Source: Hypericibacter terrae
Lineage (GTDB): Bacteria > Pseudomonadota > Alphaproteobacteria > Dongiales > Dongiaceae
Length of the DNA: 64,000 nucleotides
Assembly: GCF_008728855.1 (NCBI RefSeq)
Contig: NZ_CP042906.1
Location: 1,922,001-1,986,000 of the forward strand
Direction of reading: 5' to 3'
Of this stretch, positions 8,816 through 17,946 are shown piece after piece; positions within the stretch are counted from its first letter, which is position 1, and every line of letters begins with the position of its first letter. The position numbers and the translations under genes were made by a program. Under the pieces are notes generated by a model, which made no database searches, had not been told where the DNA came from, and saw only the letters and a program-made list of their open reading frames with translations.

Positions 8816-9005
8816 CCAAAGCCTTGAAATCGGCTCGCTTTATCCCCCGCCCCACCTCCTCAGCCCCTTTGTGCCGAAGCCGCTTATGTGTTTGTATGGA
8901 AACGGTTTCTGTGAGCCCCGCCGGGCCTGCCGAAGCCCACTCCAGGCGTGCCTGCAGCCCATTGTCGCGAGCCGAAAAGGGGGCCGGTGGTTCCGGTTCA
9001 ATCGC

Positions 9006-10214
9006 ATGTCGCCTGAAAGCCCATCGCCCAACACCGCCGAGGCCCGCCAGCTCCTCCCGGTGGAGGCCTATGTCTCGTCCGACTGGTTCCGGCGCGAGCA
9101 GCAGACGCTCTTCCCCCATTCCTGGGTCTTCGGCGGCATGACCGAGGATTTCGCCAAGACCGGCGACTATCGCTGTCAGCGGCTGGGCGGCAACCCGCTC
9201 GTCGTTCTGCGCGACGATCAGGGGCAGATCCGGGCCTTCCACAATGTCTGCCGGCATCGTGGCGCGCGGCTGCTGGAGGAAGGGCAGGGGCATCTTGGCG
9301 GCTCGATCGTCTGCTTCTATCACCGCTGGACCTACGATCTCTCGGGCCGCCTCAATGCGGTTTCCTTCGAGCGCAGCCAGTTTCCCGAGCTGGAAAAATC
9401 CTGCCTCGGCTTGAAGCCGGCAAAGGTCGGGATCTGGAAGAATCTCGTCTTCGTCAATCCGGATGCGGAGGCCGAGCCGTTCGAGCAATGGCTGGCGGGC
9501 GTGCCGCGGATGCATGACCAGGAGCTGCATGATCCGGCGCAGACCCGGACGCACGATCCCGAGACGCTGGTCGAAGTCTCCGACGTCAGCTACCGCATCA
9601 AGGCCAACTGGAAGATCGTCGTCGAGAACTTCATCGACGGCTATCACTTGCCGCTGCTGCATCGCGTGTCGCTCGCCGATGGCGATTTCACCCGGCAGCG
9701 CTGGGAGCCCACCGGCCGCCATATCGCCTTCTATCGTCCGCTGAAACCCGGCATCAGCCATGCGGGCCAGGCCGTGCCGACGGTCGAAGGCGTGCCCGGC
9801 ACCTTTGGCGCCGCCTATTACTGGCTCTTCCCCAATGTCGCGCTGTTCGAGACGGCGGTGAGCTGGAGCACGTTCCATGTCGTGCCCGTCGGTCCCGCGG
9901 AATCGATCGTCCATAGCCGCATGCGGGTGAGGCCGGAGGCGCTCGACCGGGCGGGTGGCCCCGACATGGCCGAGATCGAGACGCTGCCGCCCTATGTCAT
10001 CCGCGCCAGGGGCCGGATTCCGGAGGAGCCGATCGACCTGACCGGTATCCATCCGCTGAAGTCGGACCTGGTCATGCTCGAGGACATCTATGCCTGCGAG
10101 GCGGTCCAGCAAGGTCTCGACTCCGGTGCCGCCGAGATCGGGCCCCTCTCGCGGTGGGAAGCGCCGATGACGTTCTTTCAGCGCCAGCTGCTCGACGTCA
10201 TGCCGGTGGCGTGA
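9006..10214 (+). CDS. Rieske non-heme iron oxygenase, alpha-subunit type
   Basis: Cytoplasmic ring-hydroxylating or demethylating oxygenase subunit, 402 residues. The Rieske [2Fe-2S] site is C-x-H-x17-C-x2-H (CRHRGARL near residue 81, CFYHRW near 103). The mononuclear iron site is NFIDGYHLPLLH (about 208-219), with the third acidic ligand probably in MLEDIYACEAVQ near the C-terminus. The size and the YHLPLLH form resemble choline-monooxygenase/phenylpropionate dioxygenase large subunits; the substrate is unknown. ATG at 9006 is preferred because the longer frame back to 8772 looks non-coding. No reductase or ferredoxin gene is adjacent. The stop overlaps the tamA start as GTGA, an unexpected pairing. 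Confidence 0.85.
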   Translation: MSPESPSPNTAEARQLLPVEAYVSSDWFRREQQTLFPHSWVFGGMTEDFAKTGDYRCQRLGGNPLVVLRDDQGQIRAFHNVCRHRGARLLEEGQGHLGGSIVCFYHRWTYDLSGRLNAVSFERSQFPELEKSCLGLKPAKVGIWKNLVFVNPDAEAEPFEQWLAGVPRMHDQELHDPAQTRTHDPETLVEVSDVSYRIKANWKIVVENFIDGYHLPLLHRVSLADGDFTRQRWEPTGRHIAFYRPLKPGISHAGQAVPTVEGVPGTFGAAYYWLFPNVALFETAVSWSTFHVVPVGPAESIVHSRMRVRPEALDRAGGPDMAEIETLPPYVIRARGRIPEEPIDLTGIHPLKSDLVMLEDIYACEAVQQGLDSGAAEIGPLSRWEAPMTFFQRQLLDVMPVA

Positions 10215-12085
10215 GGGTGGGGCAGCGCCTTGCCACCCTGATCCTTCTGGCAGTCCTTGCCCTCGGCGGGATGGCAAGCGTTGTGCGCGCCGACGAGGAC
10301 GCGCCCACGGCGGCGGACGACGAGAAGGCGCCGCCCACCACAGAGCAGTCGGCTGTGCCGGCCGAAACGCAGGACAGCGTCAAGATTCCCTATGCCACGC
10401 GCTTTTCCGGCGTTCAAAGCAGCCAGCTCAAGACCCTGCTGAAGCAGGTTTCGCAACTGGTTGCCTTCGAGGACGGGCCGACCGACAGCGAGGCGGCCTT
10501 GCGCCGGCGTGCCAATGCCGACATGGACCGGCTGCGGGAGGTCATGGCCTCCGCCGGCTATTACGACGCGGTGGTGACCTACGAGATCGACAAGAATTTC
10601 AAACCCTGGCGGGTGCTGGTCGATGTCAAAGCCGGCGCGCCCTATCTGCTGAAGGAAGCGAAGGTGGTACCCGCCGAGGGCACCGAGCTGCCGCCGGGCA
10701 TCGCTTTCGAGCCGGCCGATCTCGGGCTCCAGATCGGCGCGCGGGCGCAGGCGTCGGTGATCCTCGATGCCGAGGCGCAGATGGTCCAGCGCTGCACGGA
10801 GAATGGCTATCCCTTGGCGCGGAGCACCGGCCGCGAGACCATCGTCGACAAGGCCGACCACAGCATGCATGTCACCTACAAGCTCGATTCCGGCCCGGCG
10901 GCAGCGTTCGGGGTGACGACCACGACCGGCCTCGAAACTGTCGACCAGGCCTATGTCGACCGGCGCATCAAATGGGCCGAGGGTGATCTCTATGACAGCC
11001 GCAAGGTCGAGGCGACGCAGAAGGCGCTGGTGGACAGCAATCTCTTCGCCACGGTGCGCGTCACGCGCGCCGACAGCGTCGGCGAGGATGGCCGCATCGC
11101 CGTGAAGATCGAGCTGGGCGAGCGGCGTCAGCGTTCGATCGGCGGCGGGGTTTACTACGATTCAAGCCTGGGGCCGGGCGTGCGGGCGTTCTGGGAGCAT
11201 CGCAATCTCTTCGGCGAAGGCGAGAGCCTCCATATCGAAGGCCGGTTCGGCACGGATCAGAGAAGCGCGCTGGCCGAGTTCCTGCGTCCGGATTTCATCA
11301 TTCCCGATCTCACGCTGCGCTCGCAGTTCACCTTGGACAACGAGCAGACCGATGCCTATGAGGTCCGCAGCGCGACCGCCTTCACCGGCCTGGTCCGCAA
11401 GTTCAGCCCGACCCTGACCGGCGGCGCCGGCTTCGAGTTCCAGCAGGCGCATGTGAACGACGATACCGGCGCGCAGGACTACACCATCCTCGACATGCCG
11501 ATCTTCCTGAAGCGCGACGACACCGACAGCCTTCTCGATCCGACCCGCGGGACCCGGCTGGGGATGACCGTGACGCCCTACCACTCGATCGACGGCACCA
11601 ACCTGGATTTCGTCGGCCTCCGGGCCACCGCCAGCGCCTATCAGCGATTGACCGACAGCGACCGCTTCGTGCTGGCGGGCTACGCCAATGTCGGCTCGAT
11701 CGATGGCGTGTCGCTGGGCGACCTGCCGCGCGATCTGCGGCTTTATGCCGGTGGCGGCGGGTCGGTGCGGGGCTATGGTTACCAGCAGGCCGGGCCGCTC
11801 GATTCCAACGGCAACCCCCGAGGAGGCCTGTCGTCGCTGGAGACGGGCATCGAGCTGCGGACCAGGATCACCGATACCATTGGGATCGTGACCTTCTTCG
11901 AAGGCGGCAGCGTCTTCGACACCCACTATCCGGACCTCAGCGAGGGGCTGTTCTGGGGCACCGGTGCCGGCGTACGCTACTACACCCCCATCGGGCCGCT
12001 GCGCTTCGACGTCGCCTTTCCCCTGGAACGGCGGCGTAACGACGATTTCTTCCAGTTCTATATCAGCCTCGGGCAGGCCTTCTGA
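10211..12085 (+). CDS. tamA: Omp85-family outer-membrane assembly protein TamA
   Basis: Outer-membrane barrel component of the translocation and assembly module, 624 residues. A signal peptide ending VVRA-DE (about residues 1-26) is followed by a low-complexity acidic linker, POTRA repeats (about 60-300) and a C-terminal bacterial surface antigen barrel ending in phenylalanine (SLGQAF), as needed for BAM-dependent insertion. The barrel has LYAGGGGSVRGYGYQ, the conserved VRGY motif of Omp85 proteins. GTG at 10211 overlaps the Rieske stop (GTGA) and gives a clean signal peptide; GTG at 10217 is an alternative. TamA works with TamB, encoded 11 nt downstream. Confidence 0.92.
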   Translation: MRVGQRLATLILLAVLALGGMASVVRADEDAPTAADDEKAPPTTEQSAVPAETQDSVKIPYATRFSGVQSSQLKTLLKQVSQLVAFEDGPTDSEAALRRRANADMDRLREVMASAGYYDAVVTYEIDKNFKPWRVLVDVKAGAPYLLKEAKVVPAEGTELPPGIAFEPADLGLQIGARAQASVILDAEAQMVQRCTENGYPLARSTGRETIVDKADHSMHVTYKLDSGPAAAFGVTTTTGLETVDQAYVDRRIKWAEGDLYDSRKVEATQKALVDSNLFATVRVTRADSVGEDGRIAVKIELGERRQRSIGGGVYYDSSLGPGVRAFWEHRNLFGEGESLHIEGRFGTDQRSALAEFLRPDFIIPDLTLRSQFTLDNEQTDAYEVRSATAFTGLVRKFSPTLTGGAGFEFQQAHVNDDTGAQDYTILDMPIFLKRDDTDSLLDPTRGTRLGMTVTPYHSIDGTNLDFVGLRATASAYQRLTDSDRFVLAGYANVGSIDGVSLGDLPRDLRLYAGGGGSVRGYGYQQAGPLDSNGNPRGGLSSLETGIELRTRITDTIGIVTFFEGGSVFDTHYPDLSEGLFWGTGAGVRYYTPIGPLRFDVAFPLERRRNDDFFQFYISLGQAF

Positions 12086-12096
12086 CGATCGGCGCC

Positions 12097-15000
12097 ATGA
12101 AACGCACGCTTCGCTATACCCTGATCGCCCTCGGCGCCGTTCTTGCGGCGCTGCTGGTCGCGTTGGGTGGCGGCTATCTCTATCTCCAGAGCGAGGCGGG
12201 GAAGCGGGCGCTCGAGGACATGGTGGCACGGGCGCTGTCCTCCCCGGAGGGCAGCGTGACGATCGAGGGGCTGGGCGGATCCGTGCCCTTCGACCTCACG
12301 GCGGCGCGGATCACGGTCAGCGATCGCACCGGCCCTTGGCTCGAGATCGACAATGTCCATCTCGAGATCGACGGCGCCGCGCTGTGGCATCGCGAGCTGG
12401 CGATCCGCCAGCTCACGGTATCGAGTGTCGCGGTCGCACGGGCGCCCGAGACGACCGCCGAGCCGAAATCCTCGACCGCGATCGACCTCTCGCTGCCGAA
12501 ACTGCCGGTGACCGTCAGGCTCGACCATCTGGCGATCGATCATGTCGCGCTGGCCGAGCCGGTGCTGGGACAGCCGGCGACGCTGACCTTCTCCGGCCAG
12601 GGCGCGCTGGGCGGCGACGAGGCCGATCTTCATCTGGACCTGGCCCGCACCGACGACACACCCGGCCGCGCAAGCCTGGCCATGACGCTCACGGGCAAGC
12701 CGGCCGTTCTCGATCTCAAGCTCGATGTGAGCGAGCCCACGGGGCTGCTGATGGCCCGGTTGCTGGGCCGCGAGGCGCCGCAGCCGCTGACGGTGGCGCT
12801 CGCGGGCACGGGGCCGCTGTCCGCCTGGCAGGGCAAGCTCACCGGCAATGTCGGGGAGATTCTCTCGGTCGAGAGCGATTTGGGCCTGAAGCAGGATGAC
12901 GGCCTCCATCTGAGTCTCGACGGGAGCGTGACCCAGCATGGTCTGGTGCCGGACTCGCTCCAGCCGATCCTGGGCGAGCGCATCGCCTTTGCCGCCGATG
13001 CGGGATTGCGGGACGATGTCGTCACGCTCGACAACCTGACCGTGACGGCGGCGGCACTGGACGTCACCGGATCGGCCCGGCTCGACAATGCGAGCCAGGC
13101 TGTCACGGGTAGCGCGCAAGTCTCTCTGCCCGATCTCAAGGCCGCGGAAAGTCTCCTGGGCGTGGCGCTCGCCGGACGGGGGCAGCTCGATCTCAAGGTC
13201 GAGGGCAGCACCGCGGAGCCGGTTCTCCAGGCGACGCTGACGGGTGACGGCATCGACGCGCAAGGGTTCGGCGTCGGCCAACTCGATGCGACGTTCGCGC
13301 TGAAACCGAACGGCCCCATCGACGACGAGAAGACGGCCTGGCAGATCGACGCCGGCGGTCACGTCGCGGGCATCACCCAGGCCGGGCAGGCGCTGCCGGC
13401 GGGACTTGGCGACGCCATCGACTGGTCCTTGTCCGGCCTTGCGGCGCCCGCCGAGCAGAGTTTTGCGCTCGATCATCTGAGCGCCAAGGGCGCGGGGCTC
13501 GACCTTGCCGCCAAGGGACAGGTCTCGCCCGAGGCCGCCGCCGGTAGCCTGTCGCTCAAGGTCGCCGAGCTCGCCGCCTTCGGCGATCTGGTGCGGTTGC
13601 CGCGGATGCATGGAAAGCTTTCCGTCGACGCCGACGTGACGACGGATGCCGATGGCCATGTCACCGCGGCGATCAAGGGCGGCGCCGAGGATCTCAGCAT
13701 CGGCATTCAGGTGGTCGATGCCATCGTCGGGCCCACGGTTTCGATCGTGGCCAAGGCCGAGCGCCGGACCGACGGCAAGATCGCGCTCTCCGATCTCGAT
13801 GTGGTCACGGTCGCCGCGACCCTGACCGGCAACGTCGAATATGCCCCGGACAGCGACGCCGTCACGGGCCGGATCGTCATGCGCATGCCGAAGCTGGATC
13901 CGCTCACGCCGGCGATCCGCATCTCGATCCGCGGCGATGCGACCTTGACCGCCGACCTCGGCGGCAGCCTTGAGCGTCCCTCGATGCAGGCGGTGCTCGA
14001 GGGCCGCAATCTCGACATCGAATATGCGCCCGTCCGGAAAGTCACGGCGCAGATCTCGGTCGACGATCTGAACGAGCCGTCCGGCCGGATCTCCGCGGTG
14101 TTCGATCTCGCCGGCGTTCCGGGCAAGCTCGATACCGGCTTCGCCATGCCGCCCAACGACTTCCTCAATCTTCGCAAGCTGGTCCTGACGGCCGGCGGCG
14201 GAAGGCTGGCCGGCGATATCGACTACGACCTGGAGCACGACCTCGCGAGCGGCAAGCTTGCCGGAACCTTGCCCGACCTGCAGCCCTGGTCGGTGGCGGC
14301 CGGCATGGCGCTGTCGGGCAGCGCCGAGACGGCGATCACGCTTGTCCCCCGGGACGGCCAGATCGCGGACGTCAAGGTCGCGGGCAGCGATATCAAGATC
14401 GGCGCCGCCAAAGACGCGGTGCTGCTCTCGCAGCTCGAGATCGACGGCCATGGCCGCAACATCATGAACGATCCGGCCGGCACGGCGACGCTCGACGTGA
14501 CCGGCATCGGCGCCCGCAATCTCCGCTTCGACCAGGCGCATCTCGAGGCCGATGTGAAGTCAGACAGCGAGATCGGCTTCAGCGGCCAGGCCGGCGGTGA
14601 GATGATGCTGGGCCCAGAGGGCGATCAGCAGCGCCGGCTGCCGCTCACGCTCGATCTGGCGGGCGACTGGTCCGAGGGCAAGGACGGGCAATCGATCACC
14701 CTGTCGCGTTTCGCCGGCAAGCTCGACCAGGACGAGGCGAAGCTGCTGCAGCCGGTCACGCTGGCCATGGGCGTGGTCGAGACGCGTCTCCTCGGCCTCG
14801 ATCTCGATCTGGCCGGCGGCCGCATCGGCGGCTATGCGACGCTGGGCAAGGATCGCATCATGCTCAAGCTCACCGGGCAGAAGCTGCCGCTCGCGGTCGC
14901 CGGGCACTTCCTGGCGCGGCCCTTGACGGGCACGCTCGATATGGCCGCCGATCTCGAAGGCACCCTGGCGGCGCCGGGCGGCAAGGTGACGATCGCCGGC

Positions 15001-16560
15001 AAGGCCATCAGGATCACCGATGCGGAAGCTTCGAGCATTCCGCCCCTGGATTTCGATCTGTCTCTGGTCCCAGGCGGCGGCCAGGTGGCGATCGACGGCC
15101 AGGCGTCGATGCCCAGCGCCAAGCTCCTGACCGTCACGGGGCATGTGCCCCTCGACCTGACAGCGTCGTCGCCCATCGACATGATCCCGGCGCAACGGCC
15201 GATGCTGCTCAAGCTCGACGGGGACGGGCAGCTTCAGGGCCTGGTCGAGCTGCTGGCCTTGGGCGAGGACCGGCTGTCGGGCCACTACACGGTCGCCCTG
15301 ACGCTCGCCGGCACGCGCGCCGCTCCCGAGGCCGGCGGGCAGGTGAGTCTTTCCGAGGGCCGCTATCTCAACCAGGCCTTCGGCACCGAACTCCACGACA
15401 TCGCCGCGACCTTGGAAGGCGATCAGACGCGTCTGACCCTGACGCACTTCTCCGCCCAGGACGGGCTCGGCGGCAGCCTCACCGCCAGCGGGAGCATCGA
15501 TCTGGCGGCCTTGCCGGCGCCGCTGCTCGACCTGAAGGCCACGCTCGCGAACCTGCGGGTGGCGAACAGCGATACGGCGCGGGTGACGGCCAATGGCGAT
15601 GTCGCGCTGGGCGGCAGCGTTGCCGAGCCCGCGCTCACGGCCCATATCACCATTCCGCGCGCCGAGTTCCGCATTCCCGACAGATTGCCGCCCAACGTCA
15701 GGACGCTCGACGTCATCGTCATCGACAGCCGTGACCCGCATGCGACGGCGCAACAGCTGGCCGATGCGCGGCGTCGCGCAGCGCAACCCAGTCCGCGCCT
15801 GCGGGTGGCGCTCGACGTCACGGTCTCCATTCCGGGCCAGTCCTTTCTGCGCGGTCACGGGCTCGAGAGCGAATGGCGCGGCAGGATCAGCATGTCCGGC
15901 AACAGCAGCGCGCCGGTGATCGGCGGAAAGCTGCAGACGGTGCGCGGCACGATGGATTTCCTCGGCAAGAGCTTCGTCATCCGGCGCGGCGTCATCACCT
16001 TCCCGACCGGCCGGGTCACGGAACCACAGTTGGACGTCCAGGCCGAATACAGCGCCAACGATATCGTGGCCCAGGTGATGCTGACCGGTAGCCCGACGGC
16101 GCCCAACCTGGTCCTGACCTCGCGCCCGACCTTGCCGCAGGACGAGATCCTGTCGCGGGTGCTGTTCGGCGAGGACACCAGCCGGATCACGCCGGCGCAA
16201 GGCGCACAGCTGGCGCTGGCGGCGAACAACCTGGCCAGTGGCGGCCCCGGTATCCTCGACCGCCTGCGCGAAGGCATCGGGCTCGACCGGCTCGACTTCG
16301 GCAGCGCCTCGACCAACCCCGCCGCTCCTCCGCCGCGTCACACCAATGGCAGCAGCAGCGGCAGCGGCGAGGATGCCGGGCCCATGGTGAGCGGCGGCAA
16401 ATACATCGCCCCCGGCGTCTTCGTCGGCGTGAGCCAGGGCACCACGGCCGACACCAGCAGCGCCCGGGTCGAGGTCGACATCACCCGCGGCCTCACCGGC
16501 TATAGCAGCGTCGGCGCCGTGAGCAGCCAGGTGGGGCTGGATTGGCGGATGGATTATTGA
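12097..16560 (+). CDS. tamB: Translocation and assembly module protein TamB
   Basis: Very long envelope protein, 1487 residues, anchored in the inner membrane by one N-terminal helix (about 8-30). The rest is predicted beta-rich repeats in the periplasm, forming the lipid-conducting groove known for TamB/AsmA-like proteins. The C-terminal TamB (DUF490) domain, about 1150-1487, contains GKLQTVRGTMDFLGKSF and PTLPQDEILSRVLFG and ends VGLDWRMDY, matching the family ending. ATG at 12097 lies 11 nt after tamA, so the two form an operon. Length and hydrophobic/acidic alternation are normal for the family. Confidence 0.93.
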   Translation: MKRTLRYTLIALGAVLAALLVALGGGYLYLQSEAGKRALEDMVARALSSPEGSVTIEGLGGSVPFDLTAARITVSDRTGPWLEIDNVHLEIDGAALWHRELAIRQLTVSSVAVARAPETTAEPKSSTAIDLSLPKLPVTVRLDHLAIDHVALAEPVLGQPATLTFSGQGALGGDEADLHLDLARTDDTPGRASLAMTLTGKPAVLDLKLDVSEPTGLLMARLLGREAPQPLTVALAGTGPLSAWQGKLTGNVGEILSVESDLGLKQDDGLHLSLDGSVTQHGLVPDSLQPILGERIAFAADAGLRDDVVTLDNLTVTAAALDVTGSARLDNASQAVTGSAQVSLPDLKAAESLLGVALAGRGQLDLKVEGSTAEPVLQATLTGDGIDAQGFGVGQLDATFALKPNGPIDDEKTAWQIDAGGHVAGITQAGQALPAGLGDAIDWSLSGLAAPAEQSFALDHLSAKGAGLDLAAKGQVSPEAAAGSLSLKVAELAAFGDLVRLPRMHGKLSVDADVTTDADGHVTAAIKGGAEDLSIGIQVVDAIVGPTVSIVAKAERRTDGKIALSDLDVVTVAATLTGNVEYAPDSDAVTGRIVMRMPKLDPLTPAIRISIRGDATLTADLGGSLERPSMQAVLEGRNLDIEYAPVRKVTAQISVDDLNEPSGRISAVFDLAGVPGKLDTGFAMPPNDFLNLRKLVLTAGGGRLAGDIDYDLEHDLASGKLAGTLPDLQPWSVAAGMALSGSAETAITLVPRDGQIADVKVAGSDIKIGAAKDAVLLSQLEIDGHGRNIMNDPAGTATLDVTGIGARNLRFDQAHLEADVKSDSEIGFSGQAGGEMMLGPEGDQQRRLPLTLDLAGDWSEGKDGQSITLSRFAGKLDQDEAKLLQPVTLAMGVVETRLLGLDLDLAGGRIGGYATLGKDRIMLKLTGQKLPLAVAGHFLARPLTGTLDMAADLEGTLAAPGGKVTIAGKAIRITDAEASSIPPLDFDLSLVPGGGQVAIDGQASMPSAKLLTVTGHVPLDLTASSPIDMIPAQRPMLLKLDGDGQLQGLVELLALGEDRLSGHYTVALTLAGTRAAPEAGGQVSLSEGRYLNQAFGTELHDIAATLEGDQTRLTLTHFSAQDGLGGSLTASGSIDLAALPAPLLDLKATLANLRVANSDTARVTANGDVALGGSVAEPALTAHITIPRAEFRIPDRLPPNVRTLDVIVIDSRDPHATAQQLADARRRAAQPSPRLRVALDVTVSIPGQSFLRGHGLESEWRGRISMSGNSSAPVIGGKLQTVRGTMDFLGKSFVIRRGVITFPTGRVTEPQLDVQAEYSANDIVAQVMLTGSPTAPNLVLTSRPTLPQDEILSRVLFGEDTSRITPAQGAQLALAANNLASGGPGILDRLREGIGLDRLDFGSASTNPAAPPPRHTNGSSSGSGEDAGPMVSGGKYIAPGVFVGVSQGTTADTSSARVEVDITRGLTGYSSVGAVSSQVGLDWRMDY

Positions 16561-16579
16561 CGGGGGGATACACCCGGGT

Positions 16580-16713
16580 TGTCATCCCCGCGAAAGCGGT
16601 CATCCTTACACGAGTGGTCATCGCACGTCCCATTGTCACCCCCGCGAAAGCGGGGGCCCATCTCGAAGCAATACCCAAGTTGACGCTTGGGTCCCCGCTT
16701 TCGCGGGGATGAC
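16580..16713. repeat. Alphaproteobacterial-type palindromic intergenic repeats
   Basis: A large inverted repeat spans 16635-16713. The left arm has CCCCCGCGAAAGCGGGGGCCCA and the right arm TGGGTCCCCGCTTTCGCGGGG, each capped by GTCA/TGAC. An inner hairpin, ACCCAAG/CTTGGGT, sits in the loop. A degenerate half copy, gtcatccccgcgaaagcgg, is at 16581-16599. It lies just after tamB and marks the left edge of an islet of different composition. It may also end tamB transcription. Confidence 0.75.
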
Positions 16714-16787
16714 CATTGACGGGCGTGGTGACGTTCTACTCTTCGTGGCGACCTTAGCTGGGATGAAGATCACCGAATGATGCATCC

Positions 16788-17153
16788 ATGACCTCCAGCC
16801 CCAACGTCGAAATCCAACGTCGCGTCGATGCCGCCGCTCGGACCGTCGAAGAGACCGAGATGGTCGGCGGCAAGCCGCATGGCACGCGGCGGATCTGGTC
16901 GAGCACGGGCATCCAGATCGGCATGGCGGAGTTCCAGCGCGGCCTGTTGCATGGCCGCTGTCTGGTCTGGTTCGACGACGGGCGGCTCTATATCGAGAGC
17001 AGCTATTTCGAGGGCCGCCTCGACGGCGACTACCGGAGCTTTTGGCCCAGCGGCAAGGCGCGGGAAGTCGGCCACTACGCGGACGGCAAGCGCACCGGTC
17101 TCTACCAGTGGTTCGACGAGACCGGGAAGCTGGTTTCAGAACAAAAATTCTAG
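16788..17153 (+). CDS. MORN-repeat (YwqK-like) protein
   Basis: Small soluble protein of 121 residues built from about four MORN_2-type repeats (G-x-x-x-x-W-x-x-x-G ... F-x-x-G-x-x-x-G), visible as KPHGTRRIWSSTG, GLLHGRCLVWFDDG, GRLDGDYRSFWPSG and GKRTGLYQWFDETG. Proteins of this kind are often annotated as YwqK-family antitoxins, but the repeat alone does not prove that role. No signal peptide or membrane segment is seen. No clear Shine-Dalgarno lies upstream of ATG 16788. Composition is host-like up to here and shifts just after the stop. Confidence 0.65.
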   Translation: MTSSPNVEIQRRVDAAARTVEETEMVGGKPHGTRRIWSSTGIQIGMAEFQRGLLHGRCLVWFDDGRLYIESSYFEGRLDGDYRSFWPSGKAREVGHYADGKRTGLYQWFDETGKLVSEQKF

Positions 17154-17198
17154 CGACGCTCCCTTGAGTGAAAGGGAGCTTGTCTGCTCTTCAGCGTT

Positions 17199-17230
17199 CT
17201 CACATATGTTAATGCCATCAAAGGTTGCAG
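17199..17230. repeat. 32-bp direct repeat, copy 1 (over a gene start)
   Basis: This copy begins CTCACATATGTTAATGCCAT and ends in GGTTGCAG. It matches 17751-17782 at 29 of 32 positions. It covers the first codons (Met-Leu-Met-Pro-Ser) of the hypothetical gene. Confidence 0.75.
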
Positions 17231-17688
17231 ATCTTATATTCGCTGCCTTGCTTCCGGAAAGCGAAAAGGGGTCTGTCGTGTTCCACTTCCTTCGTCTATT
17301 TGCTGATCCCATCAACGGTCTGCGCGAGCAGATTTCCGATAGGTGGTCGGACATCGATGTAGTCCCGATCGAATGCCCGTTCTCAGCCGTCGCTGTTCGT
17401 TTTGGGTTAAGTCATTACGACCCTGAAGACGAAGCGATTCCAGAACCGGTGAGTTCGGGTGTGAACAAGTTCTCGGAACAGAACCCTTCTGCCCGCTTTC
17501 TCCTTCTCCAGACGATCTGTTGGGGAGGCGACTGCTTCAACTCGGGCCATGTTGTTAAAAACGGTGAGATTACTTGCCACGAGGAGGGGGAGGGTGCCCT
17601 CCGTCGTTTGGTCTCCCACATGGGAGCAGATTTGGGCCCGTTAGAAACCTTTGAACCCTTACGGCGCGGTTTTCCATGGACAGCTTAG
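17206..17688 (+). CDS. Hypothetical protein in atypical-composition islet
   Basis: I do not recognise this 160-residue protein. It is soluble and acidic, with a cysteine-containing stretch QTICWGGDCFNSGHVV near residues 103-118 and a C-terminal RRGFPW. Codon use is far less G/C-biased than the neighbours (for example ATATTC, TCTGTC, TTTGGG), a sign of transfer. ATG at 17206 lies inside a 32-bp sequence that recurs at 17751-17782; ATG at 17212 or TTG at 17164 are alternative starts. It follows the MORN gene by 52 nt. Confidence 0.45.
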   Translation: MLMPSKVADLIFAALLPESEKGSVVFHFLRLFADPINGLREQISDRWSDIDVVPIECPFSAVAVRFGLSHYDPEDEAIPEPVSSGVNKFSEQNPSARFLLLQTICWGGDCFNSGHVVKNGEITCHEEGEGALRRLVSHMGADLGPLETFEPLRRGFPWTA

Positions 17689-17750
17689 TCACTGGACACG
17701 GCTCTTTCGGCACGCTACTCGGCTGATGGTTGCTCCGGTCCTGCGCACCG

Positions 17751-17782
17751 CTCACAAATGTTAATGCCATCGACGGTTGCAG
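17751..17782. repeat. 32-bp direct repeat, copy 2 (gene-start remnant)
   Basis: This copy begins CTCACAAATGTTAATGCCAT and ends in GGTTGCAG, and differs from 17199-17230 at three positions. The frame opened by its ATG runs only about 26 codons to a TGA near 17836. It therefore looks like a duplicated gene start whose body was lost, in the 258-nt gap between two unknown genes. Confidence 0.7.
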
Positions 17783-17946
17783 TTTGTAGCATCGCTCTCC
17801 GATGGCAACCGCCAACCGCTGGGTTGATGCGGTGAATGCCGCCATTCATGAGAAAGCACAGGAGGCTGCGCCTCTCCGCTCGCCGTCTCGACCGTGACGA
17901 CTAGGTCGCGAATCAAATGTTTCCTCTCACCGTTCGCGGATAAGGA

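Larger units (their letters stand above)
8485..9005. other. 521-nt intergenic region between leuA and Rieske gene
   Basis: This region holds the leuA leader, hairpins and promoter listed separately, and a short palindrome ggatcgttgatcc (8659-8671). The part nearest the Rieske gene (about 8816-9005) must contain its promoter, but I see no convincing boxes. An in-frame extension of the Rieske ORF back to 8772 overlaps the leuA leader and lacks protein-like composition. Confidence 0.6.

Noticed and set aside
8772-9005. N-terminal extension of the Rieske protein
   Set aside because: Lies over the leuA leader and promoter, lacks family similarity and gives an overlong protein.
16788-17153. MORN gene as half of a toxin-antitoxin pair
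   Set aside because: No adjacent protein looks like a toxin; the antitoxin label of YwqK-type proteins is by annotation habit only.
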